A stretch of 64,000 nt of DNA from Nitrospira defluvii (lineage in GTDB: Bacteria > Nitrospirota > Nitrospiria > Nitrospirales > Nitrospiraceae): positions 248,001-312,000 of the forward strand of contig NZ_CAJNBJ010000001.1 in the NCBI RefSeq assembly GCF_905220995.1. The letters are read 5' to 3'. Under the pieces are notes generated by a model that saw nothing but the letters and a program-made list of their open reading frames with translations, had not been told where the DNA came from and did not search any database. The translations under genes were made by a program, and so were the position numbers. Below are positions 46,732 to 56,825 of the stretch, in pieces (positions within the stretch are counted from its first letter, which is position 1; every line of letters starts with the position of its first letter).

Positions 46732-47406
46732 CTATTCAGACACCACGGCTGCGCGCAGCCGTTCGATCAACACCTTTAAGGGTTCGTGCTTCAACTTGAG
46801 GCTGGCCCGATTGACGATCAAGCGGGCAGTGGAGTGGGTGATCACCTCCACCTCTGCAAGGTCATGGGCCCTCAAGGTGCTCCCCGTTTCAACCAGATCG
46901 ACGATTCGATCAGCCAAGCCGACCAAGGGGGCCAGTTCGATTGATCCATACAATTTGACGATCTCGACCGGCACGCCGCGCTGATTGAAATAGCGCTCAG
47001 TGACGTTGGGATACTTTGTCGCCACGCGAATCTTGGACGACCAACGGTCCGGCGACGGTTGGCCCTGCAAAGCGGCGACGGAGATTCTACACGCTCCGAC
47101 CTTTAAATCCAACGGCTCATAGACGTCGCTGCCCTGCTCCAACAGCACATCCTTCCCCACCACCCCAACGTCGGCGGCCCCATGTTCGACGTAAGTCGGC
47201 ACATCGGTTGGCCTGACGATGAGAAATCTGGCGTCGTTGGCCGAACAGTCGAACACCAGCTTTCGGCTCTCGGCGGAAAGACCGGCACTGTCGTACCCAG
47301 CCTGCTTCATCAACTCCAGCACCGGGCCAAGTAGTTTCCCCTTCGACAGCGCGATTGTCAGACCTTTCGGTCGCTCCTCCACGGCTCTCCTCGCCCTCAC
47401 GCTCAC
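46732..47406 (-). CDS. hisG: ATP phosphoribosyltransferase, short form HisG
   Basis: 224 aa from GTG 47406, overlapping the murA stop (GTGA). Periplasmic-binding-protein-like fold with [42 protein letters not shown] and the phosphate loop [13 protein letters not shown]. The C-terminal ACT-like regulatory domain of the long form is absent; short HisG normally needs HisZ, which is not in the window. First step of histidine synthesis. Confidence 0.96.
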   Translation of the reverse strand: MSVRARRAVEERPKGLTIALSKGKLLGPVLELMKQAGYDSAGLSAESRKLVFDCSANDARFLIVRPTDVPTYVEHGAADVGVVGKDVLLEQGSDVYEPLDLKVGACRISVAALQGQPSPDRWSSKIRVATKYPNVTERYFNQRGVPVEIVKLYGSIELAPLVGLADRIVDLVETGSTLRAHDLAEVEVITHSTARLIVNRASLKLKHEPLKVLIERLRAAVVSE

Positions 47407-48659
47407 TTCCCCTTCCTCCGCTCGACGCGTGCGCCCAACGCGTTCAACTTTGCCTCAAGCCGTTCATAGCCTCGATCGAGATGATACACACGGGACACCT
47501 CAGTCGTACCTTCGGCCGCCAGGCCAGCCACGATCAGTCCGGCACTGGCCCGGAGATCGGACGCCATGACCGGCGCGCCCGTCAACCGCTCCTTGCCCGT
47601 AATCACCACCCGGTTGCCTTCCACACGAATATCCGCGCCCATGCGACGTAGTTCCTCCACATGCATGAAGCGGCTTTCAAAAATCGTCTCCGTCACCACG
47701 CTGGTGCCTTCAGCCACGGCCATCAGGGCGACAAACTGTGCCTGCATATCGGTGGGAAACCCGGGATGCGGGCTGGTTCGAACATTCGTTCCTTTCAAGC
47801 GCCCGTTCATCTTGAGGCGGACTCTCCCGGCCTCTTCGGCCAACTCCGCGCCGCTTTCCCGCAATTTCACCAACAACGGTTCCAGATGCTCAGGGCGGCA
47901 ACGTTCGACAGAGACCTCACCTCCGGTAATGGCGCCGGCCACGAGATAGGTCCCGGCCTCGATACGATCGGGAATCACGTCATGATCAGCCCCGTGTAGT
48001 TCCGTCACCCCTTCGATCGTGATCATGTCCGTCCCCGCACCGGCAATGCGTGCGCCCCGTTTTACAAGAAAATCAGCCAGATCCGTGATTTCCGGTTCCT
48101 TTGCCGCATTTTCAAGCACCGTGGTCCCTTCGGCCAGCACCGCTGCCATCATGAGGTTTTCAGTACCGGTGACGCTCGGTATGTCGAAATAAATACGGCC
48201 TCCGCGCAAGCGACGCGCCGTCGCTTTGATGTACCCGTGCTCGATCTCAACCGAGGCGCCCATCTTTTCCAGGCCGGCCAAGTGAAAATTCACCGGTCGA
48301 GACCCGATAGCACAACCTCCGGGAAGCGACACTTTCGCTTCACCCATTCGAGCCACGAGCGGGCCCAACACTAACACCGACGCACGCATCGTCCGAACTA
48401 AATCGTAGGGGGCCTCCGTCGACGCGATGGTCTGGGCATGCGCAACCGTATGCTCCCCCTCCTGGACGACCGCTATGCCCAACATCCGAAGCAATTTTCC
48501 CATGGTGAGCACATCCACCACGCTCGGCATGTTCGAGAGCACACACTCTCCTCCCCCGAGAATCGTCGACGCGAGAATCGGCAAGGCGGCGTTTTTCGCC
48601 CCGCTGACGCGTACGTCTCCCTTCAACCTGCGTCCGCCGTGAATAATAATCTGATCCAT
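47403..48659 (-). CDS. murA: UDP-N-acetylglucosamine 1-carboxyvinyltransferase
   Basis: 418 aa from the ATG at 48659; a TTG nine bases further up is an alternative. EPT-fold with [13 protein letters not shown], the catalytic Cys (residue 116) in [14 protein letters not shown] and [12 protein letters not shown]. It transfers enolpyruvate to UDP-GlcNAc, first committed step of peptidoglycan precursors, and the target of fosfomycin. It lies between prmC and hisG. Confidence 0.97.
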   Translation of the reverse strand: MDQIIIHGGRRLKGDVRVSGAKNAALPILASTILGGGECVLSNMPSVVDVLTMGKLLRMLGIAVVQEGEHTVAHAQTIASTEAPYDLVRTMRASVLVLGPLVARMGEAKVSLPGGCAIGSRPVNFHLAGLEKMGASVEIEHGYIKATARRLRGGRIYFDIPSVTGTENLMMAAVLAEGTTVLENAAKEPEITDLADFLVKRGARIAGAGTDMITIEGVTELHGADHDVIPDRIEAGTYLVAGAITGGEVSVERCRPEHLEPLLVKLRESGAELAEEAGRVRLKMNGRLKGTNVRTSPHPGFPTDMQAQFVALMAVAEGTSVVTETIFESRFMHVEELRRMGADIRVEGNRVVITGKERLTGAPVMASDLRASAGLIVAGLAAEGTTEVSRVYHLDRGYERLEAKLNALGARVERRKGK

Positions 48660-48704
48660 AGGTTTCAAGAGGTCCGGCGCGTCGTTGTCGACTCCCTACC
48701 CTTC

Positions 48705-49637
48705 TCAACGACTCCCCGCGAGAGGCTCCCTTCGCGACTCACGTTTTTCAAAACAGACGACACGTGCAATTCCGGCCTCATCTGGTAGGACAGCCGCAGC
48801 GCGAAACCAGCCACCCTCCTCCGCGACATGGCAGACTGCCGCAGCCTGACCGAGTCCAACTTCCATCAGAAGCGCGCCACCGGATCTCAAATAGATCGGC
48901 GCCTGCTGCAGGAGGCGCCGATGCACTTGCATACCATCCGGACCTCCTGCCAATGCCAATCGAGGCTCAAAGCACCCCACCTCGGGTTGTAGCGTCGAAA
49001 TCTCGCCGTCCGCGATGTACGGAGGATTGGACAGGATCACATCGATCTTCTGCAGCCATTCCGCCTCACCAAGCGGTGCCAGGAGATCCCCCTGAAGGCA
49101 GTCGATGCGGGCGTCACACCCGTGTTGAACCATATTGCGTCGCGCAACCAGCAAGGCTTCAGCCGAGAGATCGATCGCGAGCACCCGCGCCTCTGGCAAG
49201 GCCAGCGCCACGGACACCGCCAGGCAGCCGGAACCGGTCCCCACGTCGACAACCGTGGCGGCCGGATGGTTCGCACAACGACGAACCGTTTCCGCAACCA
49301 ACAGCGCACTCTCCGGACGTGGGATCAGGACCGCAGGGGTCACTTGAAAAGCTCTTCCGCAGAACTCCTGCGTACCAAGCACATATTGCAACGGCTCACG
49401 ACGGGCACGACGCTCGACCAACGTCCGCACGCCTTCGCATTCCGCAGCAGTCAATTGATGATCCGCATGTACGCGCTGCATGAGCGGCGACACCCCTACC
49501 GCATGCTCCAACAACCAGGCCGCCTCCAACGCGGGCTGATCGATTCCGGCGGCAGCCAGCCGGCGCTCAGCCTCATTTGCCACAATGCGAATCGTTGGGA
49601 TAGCAGCCGCGACGGTGCCGCGTGATACCCCGTTCAT
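48705..49637 (-). CDS. prmC: Peptide chain release factor N5-glutamine methyltransferase PrmC
   Basis: 310 aa. N-terminal helical domain, then a Rossmann SAM-dependent methyltransferase with [17 protein letters not shown] and the substrate-Gln motif NPPY ([14 protein letters not shown]). It methylates the GGQ glutamine of release factors. Start overlaps the prfA stop (ATGA), the usual prfA-prmC pair. Confidence 0.95.
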   Translation of the reverse strand: MNGVSRGTVAAAIPTIRIVANEAERRLAAAGIDQPALEAAWLLEHAVGVSPLMQRVHADHQLTAAECEGVRTLVERRARREPLQYVLGTQEFCGRAFQVTPAVLIPRPESALLVAETVRRCANHPAATVVDVGTGSGCLAVSVALALPEARVLAIDLSAEALLVARRNMVQHGCDARIDCLQGDLLAPLGEAEWLQKIDVILSNPPYIADGEISTLQPEVGCFEPRLALAGGPDGMQVHRRLLQQAPIYLRSGGALLMEVGLGQAAAVCHVAEEGGWFRAAAVLPDEAGIARVVCFEKRESRREPLAGSR

Positions 49638-50716
49638 TTCGTCTCCAGGCTGGCCAAGTGCTCATAATGCGCACGCAACGCCTGGACGATCTCCTCCAGG
49701 TCGCCGGCCAACACTTGATCAAGCTTATGAACCGTCAATCCGATACGATGGTCGGTCACACGATTTTGCGGAAAGTTGTATGTGCGGATTTTTTCGCTTC
49801 GATCACCGGTCCCGACCTGAGATTTCCGGTCTTGCGCAATCGCCGCGTCCTGCTTTTCCCGCTCGGCTTCCACAATCCGCGCCCGCAATGTCCGCATGGC
49901 TTTGGTGCGGTTCTTGAGCTGCGATCGCTCATCCTGGCAACTCACAACCACGCCTGTCGGTATGTGCGTAATGCGAACAGCCGAGTAGGTTGTGTTAACG
50001 CTTTGTCCTCCCGCGCCCGACGAGCAAAAGGTATCGATGCGCAAGTCCTTCGGATCGATGTGCACGTCGACCTCGTCCACCTCGGGCATCACCGCTACCG
50101 TGACCGTCGACGTGTGAATTCTTCCGCTCGCCTCAGTGGTAGGGACGCGCTGCACTCGATGTACGCCACTCTCGTATCTGAGACGGCCGAACGCCCCCTT
50201 CCCCTCCAACAGCGCGATGACTTCCCGGTAGCCGCCGATGCCGGTCTCGGATGCATCGACCACCTCCAGGCGGAAGCGATGGCGCTCAGCGTATTTGACA
50301 TACATACGAAAGAGATCCCCCGCGAACAGCGCGGCTTCGTCCCCGCCCGTTCCCGCCCGGATTTCGAGAAACATGTTCTTCTCGTCGCGCGGATCTTTCG
50401 GGGTCAAAAACTCTTTGGCACGAGTTTCAAGATCCAGCACCTGCAGATTGAGCTGGGCACTTTCCTCAGCAAACAGCTGCTTCATCTCGCCGCCCGTCGA
50501 AGGGTCCTGAAGCATGACGGCCACATCCTCGAGTTGTTTCTTCAGCTCACGGTAGGCCACAAACTGCTGGGCCGGTTCCTCTAATTCAGTCCGCTCTTTG
50601 TTGAGCTTATGAATCATGCCCGGCTGATTAAGAACAGTCGGATCCATCAGCTGATTGGTCAGCTCCTGGTACCGTGCCGCCATCCCCTCCCACTTCTTGA
50701 TCAACCCGTCTTCCAT
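49634..50716 (-). CDS. prfA: Peptide chain release factor 1
   Basis: 360 aa from ATG 50716 ([11 protein letters not shown]); the frame runs upstream to 50965 but the extra residues cover the rpmE terminator. Domain 3 GGQ motif in [15 protein letters not shown]1 tip region [18 protein letters not shown]. It recognises UAA and UAG stops. Downstream of rpmE, upstream of prmC. Confidence 0.96.
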   Translation of the reverse strand: MEDGLIKKWEGMAARYQELTNQLMDPTVLNQPGMIHKLNKERTELEEPAQQFVAYRELKKQLEDVAVMLQDPSTGGEMKQLFAEESAQLNLQVLDLETRAKEFLTPKDPRDEKNMFLEIRAGTGGDEAALFAGDLFRMYVKYAERHRFRLEVVDASETGIGGYREVIALLEGKGAFGRLRYESGVHRVQRVPTTEASGRIHTSTVTVAVMPEVDEVDVHIDPKDLRIDTFCSSGAGGQSVNTTYSAVRITHIPTGVVVSCQDERSQLKNRTKAMRTLRARIVEAEREKQDAAIAQDRKSQVGTGDRSEKIRTYNFPQNRVTDHRIGLTVHKLDQVLAGDLEEIVQALRAHYEHLASLETK

Positions 50717-50751
50717 ATGTCGCTCATTCCGGCCGCAGCCCGCATCAGCCC

Positions 50752-50791
50752 AAAAAACAAGAGACCCTGCCCCAAAAGGAAGCAGGGTCTC
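50752..50791 (-). terminator. Rho-independent terminator between rpmE and prfA
   Basis: On the minus strand GAGACCCTGC (complement of 50782-50791) pairs with GCAGGGTCTC (complement of 50761-50770) and is followed by TTGTTTTTT. A strong terminator 19 bases after the rpmE stop; prfA would then need its own promoter or partial read-through. Confidence 0.9.
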
Positions 50792-50810
50792 CGTGATGTC
50801 CTGACTGGGC

Positions 50811-51017
50811 CTACTTATCTTTTTTGGCGTACTTCTTCTTGAACCGTTCGACACGCCCTTCCGTATCGACGATTTTCTGCGTTCCCGTAAAGAACGGATG
50901 GCATCCCGCACAAATGTCGACTTTGATGTCTCCAATGGTCGATCGCGTCTTGAATGTGTTTCCACAAGCGCAGTGCACAGTCGCTTCCCGGTAGACTGGA
51001 TGAATTCCCTTTTGCAT
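50811..51017 (-). CDS. rpmE: Ribosomal protein bL31, zinc-binding type
   Basis: 68 aa from ATG 51017 ([20 protein letters not shown]), with GAGGAG upstream; the frame runs to 51116 without conservation. The four zinc Cys are present (CAC near 16-18 and CAGC near 37-40), so it is the C+ form. Bridging the two ribosomal subunits. Follows rho, a common arrangement. Confidence 0.96.
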   Translation of the reverse strand: MQKGIHPVYREATVHCACGNTFKTRSTIGDIKVDICAGCHPFFTGTQKIVDTEGRVERFKKKYAKKDK

Positions 51018-51117
51018 GCCTACTCCTCTACTACCCTTGATTCGTTGAACTCGCCCGGTCCTGCTCGCCAGGGTGCACGACTTTACACTGGAGGCACCCA
51101 CACTGGCAAGCGGCAAC

Positions 51118-52365
51118 CTACCGATTCATAGATTGAAGGAATTCCTGATTGGTTTTCGTCCCGCCGATCTTGTCCATCAGGAACTCCATTGCTTCCATTG
51201 TTCCCAACGGGCTCAAGACCTTTCGCAGAATCCACATCTTGTTCAAACGGTCGCGATCGACCAGCAACTCTTCCTTGCGCGTACCGGACTGGCTGATATC
51301 GATAGCCGGAAAGAGACGCTTATCGGCCAACCGCCGATCCAGGTGCACTTCCATATTGCCGGTCCCTTTAAACTCCTCAAAAATCACGTCGTCCATGCGG
51401 CTACCCGTATCGATCAGAGCAGTTGCCATGATGGTCAAACTGCCGCCATTTTCGATATTTCTGGCAGCGCCGAAGAATCGCTTCGGCCGCTGCAATGCGT
51501 TGGAATCCAGACCGCCTGAGAGCACCTTACCGCTGGGAGGGGCGATCGTATTGTAGGCCCGCGCCAGTCGGGTAATGCTATCGAGCAAAATCACCACATC
51601 CTTCTTATGCTCAACGAGCCGTTTCGCCTTTTCCAGCACCATTTCCGCCACCTGGGCATGTCGCTGAGCCGGCTCATCGAATGTCGAGCTGATCACTTCC
51701 GCTTTCACCTGGCGCTGCCAATCCGTCACCTCTTCCGGACGCTCATCGATCAACAGAACAATGAGCGTGACTTCCTTGTGATTCTTGAGAATTGCACGGG
51801 CAATGGCCTGCAAGAGCATCGTCTTTCCGGTCCTTGGCGCCGCGACAATCAAGCCCCGCTGGCCCTTCCCAATTGGGGTAGTAAGGTCCATAACACGCGT
51901 GCAATATTCTTCACGATCAAACTCGAGGTTAAGCCGTTCCTCGGGATACAGGGGCGTGAGGTTGTCGAACAGGATCTTGTCGCGCGCGACCTCCGGATCC
52001 TCATAGTTAACCTTTTCCACCTTCAGTAACGCGAAATACCGTTCACTTTCTTTGGGCGGACGGATTTGCCCAGACACGATATCGCCCGTTCTGAGATTGA
52101 ATCGCCGGATCTGCGATGGGGAAATGTAAATGTCGTCTGGACCTGGCAGATAGTTCGAGTCAGGAGCGCGGAGGAAACCAAACCCGTCCGGGAGGGTCTC
52201 CAGCACACCCTCACCAAAAACAACTCCGTTTTTCTCCGTCTGCGCCTGCAAAATGGCGAAGATGAGTTCCTGCTTGCGAAGGTTCGCCGCCCCCTCAATC
52301 TTTAAGTCTCGCGCCACATCATTCAGGTCGGCAATCGACTTCTGTTTGAGCTCCGCGAGATGCAT
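51118..52365 (-). CDS. rho: Transcription termination factor Rho
   Basis: 415 aa from ATG 52365 ([25 protein letters not shown] upstream), matching the E. coli start; an in-frame ATG at 52389 is an alternative. N-terminal RNA-binding domain ([20 protein letters not shown]), RecA-type ATPase with Walker [17 protein letters not shown], Walker B-like [16 protein letters not shown] and Q-loop. Hexameric RNA translocase that ends transcription. It heads the rpmE/prfA/murA/his run. Confidence 0.97.
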   Translation of the reverse strand: MHLAELKQKSIADLNDVARDLKIEGAANLRKQELIFAILQAQTEKNGVVFGEGVLETLPDGFGFLRAPDSNYLPGPDDIYISPSQIRRFNLRTGDIVSGQIRPPKESERYFALLKVEKVNYEDPEVARDKILFDNLTPLYPEERLNLEFDREEYCTRVMDLTTPIGKGQRGLIVAAPRTGKTMLLQAIARAILKNHKEVTLIVLLIDERPEEVTDWQRQVKAEVISSTFDEPAQRHAQVAEMVLEKAKRLVEHKKDVVILLDSITRLARAYNTIAPPSGKVLSGGLDSNALQRPKRFFGAARNIENGGSLTIMATALIDTGSRMDDVIFEEFKGTGNMEVHLDRRLADKRLFPAIDISQSGTRKEELLVDRDRLNKMWILRKVLSPLGTMEAMEFLMDKIGGTKTNQEFLQSMNR

Positions 52366-52853
52366 AACTTCCCCTTTAACCTGTGTCATACCTCTTCCCT
52401 ACCAGGCTCTCAACCCGATAGCTCCCCATGATGAGAAATACGATTTAGTACTCATGAACGAATTCACGGAAGTGATCGTCTGGATGTCAACCTGCTGGTT
52501 GTTTATGGCAGGATCGCTCTAGATGAAGGCGTTTCCGATTGAGACTTTGCAGAAACGAAAGTACCGCGCTATTCAACACTCGATGCTACACTACCTTAGG
52601 GATATTTTACGGTTGAGATGGGTCTCGGGAGCTGATGTACTGGGGTAATACTTTTTGTATAAAGCGCGAAGTTACGCTGATAGTAGCGTCCATCCTGTAC
52701 GTTGTCAACATCTAATGCCCCATTTGATTCGCTTAGCCTCAGCAAAATTCCATCATCAGACACTCGCCTCATCCCCACCGCCGCACCGTTGCCCCCCGGA
52801 CCTCGGTTGCGGCCCAAGGGGTGTTGTGTTAAAGATCCCCGCGGGACACACTT
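52366..52853. promoter_or_regulatory. Divergent region with rho promoter and long leader
   Basis: 488 bases between rho (minus) and the DUF2203 gene (plus). On the minus strand TTGACA (52703-52708) - 17 bases - TACTAT (52680-52685) makes a good sigma-70 promoter that would give a ~310-nt rho leader, room for the autoregulation known for rho. No plus promoter was obvious. ORFs here are shadows. Confidence 0.5.
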
Positions 52854-53282
52854 ATGGCAAAATCTGATCACGACACGCCCGATCGCATTTTCACATTGGC
52901 AGAGGCAAACGAGCTTGTCCCCCAACTGAATCAACGGTTTACAACCGTTCGTCGCGCCAAGACCGTTATCGCGAATACGAAAGACGAGATCTCCAAGGCT
53001 AGCGCAAAAGCCTCGCTCGGTGGTGGCAGTCCGGTCGGTTCATCTTACATTCAGGCCTTGCATGAGATTAGCGGCAATCTGCAAGCGATTCATGAGCTTG
53101 GCGTGGTGGTCAAGGACGTCGATCTGGGCCTCTGCGACTTTCCCTCGAAGCGTGAAGGCCGAATTGTGTACCTCTGTTGGAAATTTGGTGAGGACGAGAT
53201 TCGGTGGTGGCATGAGACCTCCTGCGGCTATAAGGACCGCCACCCTCTTGATGGAACAGCCGCATCGGGAAGGGACGAGTGA
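52854..53282 (+). CDS. DUF2203 family protein
   Basis: 142 aa. Helical N-terminal half (ANELVPQLNQRFTTVRRAKT) and the family's C-terminal block GLCDFPSKREGRIVYLCWKFGEDEIRWWHE. Function unknown; no signal peptide, likely cytoplasmic. It is followed after 6 bases by a YciI-like gene and may share its transcript. Confidence 0.85.
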   Translation: MAKSDHDTPDRIFTLAEANELVPQLNQRFTTVRRAKTVIANTKDEISKASAKASLGGGSPVGSSYIQALHEISGNLQAIHELGVVVKDVDLGLCDFPSKREGRIVYLCWKFGEDEIRWWHETSCGYKDRHPLDGTAASGRDE

Positions 53283-53288
53283 TTCGTC

Positions 53289-53573
53289 ATGAAATTCGTA
53301 ATTCTCGGCTTCGATGGGCCTGACGGCCAGGCCAGGCGAAAAATTCATCGCCCTGCACACCTCGCCAACCTAGAGCCGCTCAATCGCCAAGGGAAGGTTC
53401 TACTCGCTGGACCATTCACTGACCAGACCGGAAGCCTGATCATCATCGAAGCCTCCTCACTCGAAGAAGCGCAGAAGTTTGCAGCGGAAGATCCATACAC
53501 GCTCCATGGAATTTTTGAGCGCGTTGAAGTCCATCCCTTCCTTCAGGTCCTCCCCGCCCCCCCCAACTCATAG
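53289..53573 (+). CDS. YciI-like protein
   Basis: 94 aa YciI/YCII-fold (ferredoxin-like dimeric alpha-beta barrel). The His/Asp pair is visible in HRPAHLANLEPL and the hallmark LLAGPFTDQTGSLIIIEA-DPYTLHGIF (broken here). Related proteins are dehydrogenase-like or of unknown role. It is close to DUF2203. Confidence 0.85.
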   Translation: MKFVILGFDGPDGQARRKIHRPAHLANLEPLNRQGKVLLAGPFTDQTGSLIIIEASSLEEAQKFAAEDPYTLHGIFERVEVHPFLQVLPAPPNS

Positions 53574-53945
53574 ATAATCTATTCCTCGGCACATTCTATA
53601 TTCCTCTCGTCACCGCTCCACACCGTCGTCATTCGTTTCACCCCAAAAGCGTCACAACCAGGCATCTCCAAGGGCAGGACAGGCCACAACCTGCAGCTTC
53701 GCCAGATTGACAACTCAAAAGATTGCCACCTATAATGCGCACTTAGCGCTATTTATGATGATTCGGCTACTGTAGTTCAAAAGACCTAAGTGCCTTTATA
53801 TGCGCTGGCCCTTAATTTCCCCAAAGTGGGCCTTCTGCTGGGTTGCAGAAAAACATCAAGGAAGCATAGAGTGCGTTGACCCCACGCTTTAACCGATGGT
53901 GTCCCTTCTCCAAGTTTGTTAACCCCAAAAAGAGAGCAGGTTCGA
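53574..53945 (+). promoter_or_regulatory. Promoter and structured leader of the oxidoreductase operon
   Basis: A near-consensus sigma-70 promoter TTGACA (53707-53712) - 18 bases - TATAAT (53731-53736) lies about 200 bases before the first oxidoreductase gene, so a leader of roughly 200 nt is expected. It holds two hairpins in a row: GGCCC...GGGCC (about 53808-53832) and TTCTGC-TGGGT-TGCAGAA (about 53833-53850). No known riboswitch was recognised. Strong expression would suit a central carbon-fixation enzyme. Confidence 0.75.
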
Positions 53946-54581
53946 ATGACTCAGTATCGCGTGTTACCAGGCCCAGAACACTTCCTGCCACCGGCCGCAG
54001 CCTCGATGGGGATTTATCTCCCCAACCCTGGTGAGGCTCATATCAACGGCGTGATCGTTCCGGAAGAAAAAGCCTACGAAGAGGCCGCACGCCAGTTTCT
54101 CATGGCACAGGTACCGACTATCTTCCCCGGCCCGCTGGTTCTGTGGGCATGGAACGAAAAGGCCGCAAAGAAAGCCGCGGCAGTTCGAAGTCTTTACGAA
54201 ACTTTAAAGGAGTGCGTCCAGCCTGGTCAGAAGCCTATGCTGATTCCAATGCCGGACTATCGCCCCAAATATCCCAAGATCAACCCTGAAATCGAAATTA
54301 ACCCAAACCATCCCAATCTGACGATCTGGCATAACAAGATCGACTGCTGCATGTTTATCGGCGTGCACTGCCATCAGGCAAACTTATCCTTGAAGATTAT
54401 CCGTGGTGGTACCTCCTGCTATACAGTCGCAATGTGTGCGCAAGCTGGACATGAAGATGCGATGCTCTCCTTCAGAGACGCCTCGGTCGAAAAAATCCTG
54501 AAGTTGGGCGAATGGATCCGCAAATTGAAAGGGACCGTTAAACCAAGGCTGACATCAGCCAAGACCGGCGCTTCGAACTAA
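53946..54581 (+). CDS. Oxidoreductase-associated small subunit (epsilon-type subunit of five-subunit OFOR)
   Basis: 211 aa from ATG 53946 (MTQYRVLPGPEHFLPPA). It has no Fe-S or TPP motif but several conserved Cys/His (CCMFIGVHCHQANLSLKI, TSCYTVAMCAQAGHED). Size and place at the head of the operon fit the extra E subunit found with the five-subunit pyruvate/2-oxoglutarate:ferredoxin oxidoreductases described in Hydrogenobacter thermophilus. The assignment as E is inferred by context and size. Confidence 0.65.
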   Translation: MTQYRVLPGPEHFLPPAAASMGIYLPNPGEAHINGVIVPEEKAYEEAARQFLMAQVPTIFPGPLVLWAWNEKAAKKAAAVRSLYETLKECVQPGQKPMLIPMPDYRPKYPKINPEIEINPNHPNLTIWHNKIDCCMFIGVHCHQANLSLKIIRGGTSCYTVAMCAQAGHEDAMLSFRDASVEKILKLGEWIRKLKGTVKPRLTSAKTGASN

Positions 54582-54622
54582 CCATTTGAAGCACTGACAA
54601 CGATTGAAAGGAGGCCGAGTCC

Positions 54623-55834
54623 ATGGCGGAAACGAAATCCCACATCGGGACACAAAATAAAAAGGGCCAGACTTACACAGATCCTTGGAAAATGCTAAAT
54701 GAGGCCCCTCGCAAGCCTTCCTTCTACACGGGAAGCGAGGTCATTAAAGAAGCAATCCGTCGTGCAAGCTGCGATGTCATGATTGCTTACCCCATCACAC
54801 CGCAAAGCGAGGCGGCAGCCCTCATCGGTGAACTATTTGCCGAAGGGTATATCGGGGATTATTTCCGGGGAGAGAGTGAATTCGCCGTGATGTCTCAATG
54901 TGCGGGAGCGGCGTTCGGCGGAGCGAGGGTATTCACGACGACAGCCGGTCCAGGCACCATGCGCGCAATGGAGAACTTTCCGATGTGGGCTGGCGCCAGG
55001 CTTCCGATCCAAATGATCGTCACCTGCCGTGGAATCAACTCCCCCCTCTCGATCCAACCAGACACATTAGAGATTGCATACCTCCTCAACACCGGTATGC
55101 TCGTTTGGCATGCGGAAACGGCTCAAGACTTTTTCGACTGGATCCTGAAGGGGTACATGGTCTCAGAAGAGCCAGACGTGCACCTGCCTCTCGCGTTGTG
55201 TTGCGACGGATTCTTTGTGACGCACACGAAGGACGTGGTAAACCTCACCCCGACCGACATGTGCCTGCCGCCGTATGACCCCTACCGTTCTCCAGTCCCT
55301 TGCATGGACATGGAATGCCCGCCAGTTCGCATGATGCGGGATCCGTTCGTCATGAAGAGCAACTATATTAGCTATGCCACACATGCCAGCTGGCAGCAAG
55401 AAGTCTGGGCGGCTGTGGAACGATCAAGAAAACACACGATTCATTGGTTAGACGGCTTGATCGACACCGAGAACGCCGACGCGGAAGTCATGATCGTTGC
55501 ATCAGGCACTGCCGTGTCGCAAGGACGCGAAGCCATCCGCCTCCTGGATGACGAGGGCGTCCGCTGCGGACTCGTGAAGGTTAAGTCTCTCAGACCATGG
55601 CCTGGAGAAGAGATTCGAGAAGCGACCAAGAATGCCAAGCACATTTTTGTTCCAGAATTTAACGTGACGGGATGGCTGGCCAAAGAAATTAAGGCAACCA
55701 TCCCCAACAGCGAACGTGTCCACGCTGGCCCCCACGTCTGCGGCGGTATGACCATGCCACCGGAAATCATTGTATCTGAGATTAAGACGGCCCTTGGGTT
55801 GCGTTCCGAGTCACTCGCTGGCAGAGGTAGCTGA
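54623..55834 (+). CDS. 2-oxoacid:ferredoxin oxidoreductase alpha subunit
   Basis: 403 aa. The substrate-binding YPITP motif is at 56-60, followed by GESEFAVMSQCAGAAFGGARV and TTAGPGTMRAMENFP; the C-terminal half has a domain III-type VIVASGTAVSQGREAIRLL. It binds the 2-oxoacid with the beta subunit. Whether the substrate is pyruvate or 2-oxoglutarate cannot be decided here. It lies 41 bases behind the small subunit, with GAAAGGAGG upstream of the ATG. Confidence 0.9.
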   Translation: MAETKSHIGTQNKKGQTYTDPWKMLNEAPRKPSFYTGSEVIKEAIRRASCDVMIAYPITPQSEAAALIGELFAEGYIGDYFRGESEFAVMSQCAGAAFGGARVFTTTAGPGTMRAMENFPMWAGARLPIQMIVTCRGINSPLSIQPDTLEIAYLLNTGMLVWHAETAQDFFDWILKGYMVSEEPDVHLPLALCCDGFFVTHTKDVVNLTPTDMCLPPYDPYRSPVPCMDMECPPVRMMRDPFVMKSNYISYATHASWQQEVWAAVERSRKHTIHWLDGLIDTENADAEVMIVASGTAVSQGREAIRLLDDEGVRCGLVKVKSLRPWPGEEIREATKNAKHIFVPEFNVTGWLAKEIKATIPNSERVHAGPHVCGGMTMPPEIIVSEIKTALGLRSESLAGRGS

Positions 55835-55905
55835 GATTGCTTCTCCCGTAGAGCGGAGAACTGAACGATCAATTGTCCCGATAGACACGCCGTGAGGAGG
55901 CATAC

Positions 55906-56808
55906 ATGAGCAAAGAGCGAATCAAAATTTCGCCGGATCTATATGACATCATGCCATCGGACTACCAAGATTTAGTCCAGAGTGCGACCTATGGGAAAGA
56001 AGACCGTGGCTGGAAAGACATCGGCACATCGAAGGAGTTGATTGAACAGCACTCCTTGTGCGCTGGCTGTCCTGAATCCATGGCTTTCCGATATATCCTG
56101 GCATCCCTCCCAAATCCGGAAGACACGGTCATGGTGGGCTCCACTGGCTGCACTAGCTTGGTGTTTCCTATGGTGGCCGTACACAACATTCACTCTCTTT
56201 TCGGCAACCAGAATGCGATTGCCTCCGGTCTGAAACGAGCCCTCAGTGTCCGTTTCCCAGATCGAGTTAAAGATGTCGTTGTGCTGGCGGGTGACGGAGC
56301 AACGGTCGACATCGGACTTGATATGACCTTGCAAGCCTGGTTTCGCCAGGAAAAATTCACTACGATCTGCTTTGACAACGAGCTCTACGCCAACACCGGT
56401 GGGCAGGAAAGTGGTTTGATGCAGAAAGGCTTCGTGGCCAAAATGGCTCCAGTTGGGAAGCTTTTCGACAAGGTTCGCCTCCCGGAAATCGCACGAGAAT
56501 CGGGTTGCCACTATGTCGTGAACTGCACGGTGAGCAAGCCTTCGCTCGTTGAGAAAGTGATTCGGAACTCGGTGTTAATCGCCCGAGAAATCGGTCCGAC
56601 CTACGTTCAGCTCTATACACCTTGCATCCTGGAAATCGGCAAGAACAGCATGGAAGGCCTCCAAGAAATGCGCGATTCTGAAAAGCCGACCGAACGGTTT
56701 GCTTACAAAGAATATGTCAGCGAACCTGCCAAGCAACTTTTGGCCGAGTTGGCTGCAAAAGACAAAGAGCGGAAGGCTGCGGCCAAGCAATTGGCTGGAA
56801 AAGCTTAA
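55906..56808 (+). CDS. 2-oxoacid:ferredoxin oxidoreductase beta subunit
   Basis: 300 aa. TPP-binding motif GDG (129-131) ... DNELYANTGGQ (157-167); Fe-S Cys C52-x2-C55, C82 and C240 bind a [4Fe-4S] cluster. It carries the TPP active site at the interface with alpha. GAGGAGG upstream of the ATG. Interestingly NTGGQ-S type motifs occur in both pyruvate and 2-oxoglutarate enzymes, so the substrate is not resolved. Confidence 0.92.
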   Translation: MSKERIKISPDLYDIMPSDYQDLVQSATYGKEDRGWKDIGTSKELIEQHSLCAGCPESMAFRYILASLPNPEDTVMVGSTGCTSLVFPMVAVHNIHSLFGNQNAIASGLKRALSVRFPDRVKDVVVLAGDGATVDIGLDMTLQAWFRQEKFTTICFDNELYANTGGQESGLMQKGFVAKMAPVGKLFDKVRLPEIARESGCHYVVNCTVSKPSLVEKVIRNSVLIAREIGPTYVQLYTPCILEIGKNSMEGLQEMRDSEKPTERFAYKEYVSEPAKQLLAELAAKDKERKAAAKQLAGKA

Positions 56809-56825
56809 AGAATCGGAGGTCGTCC

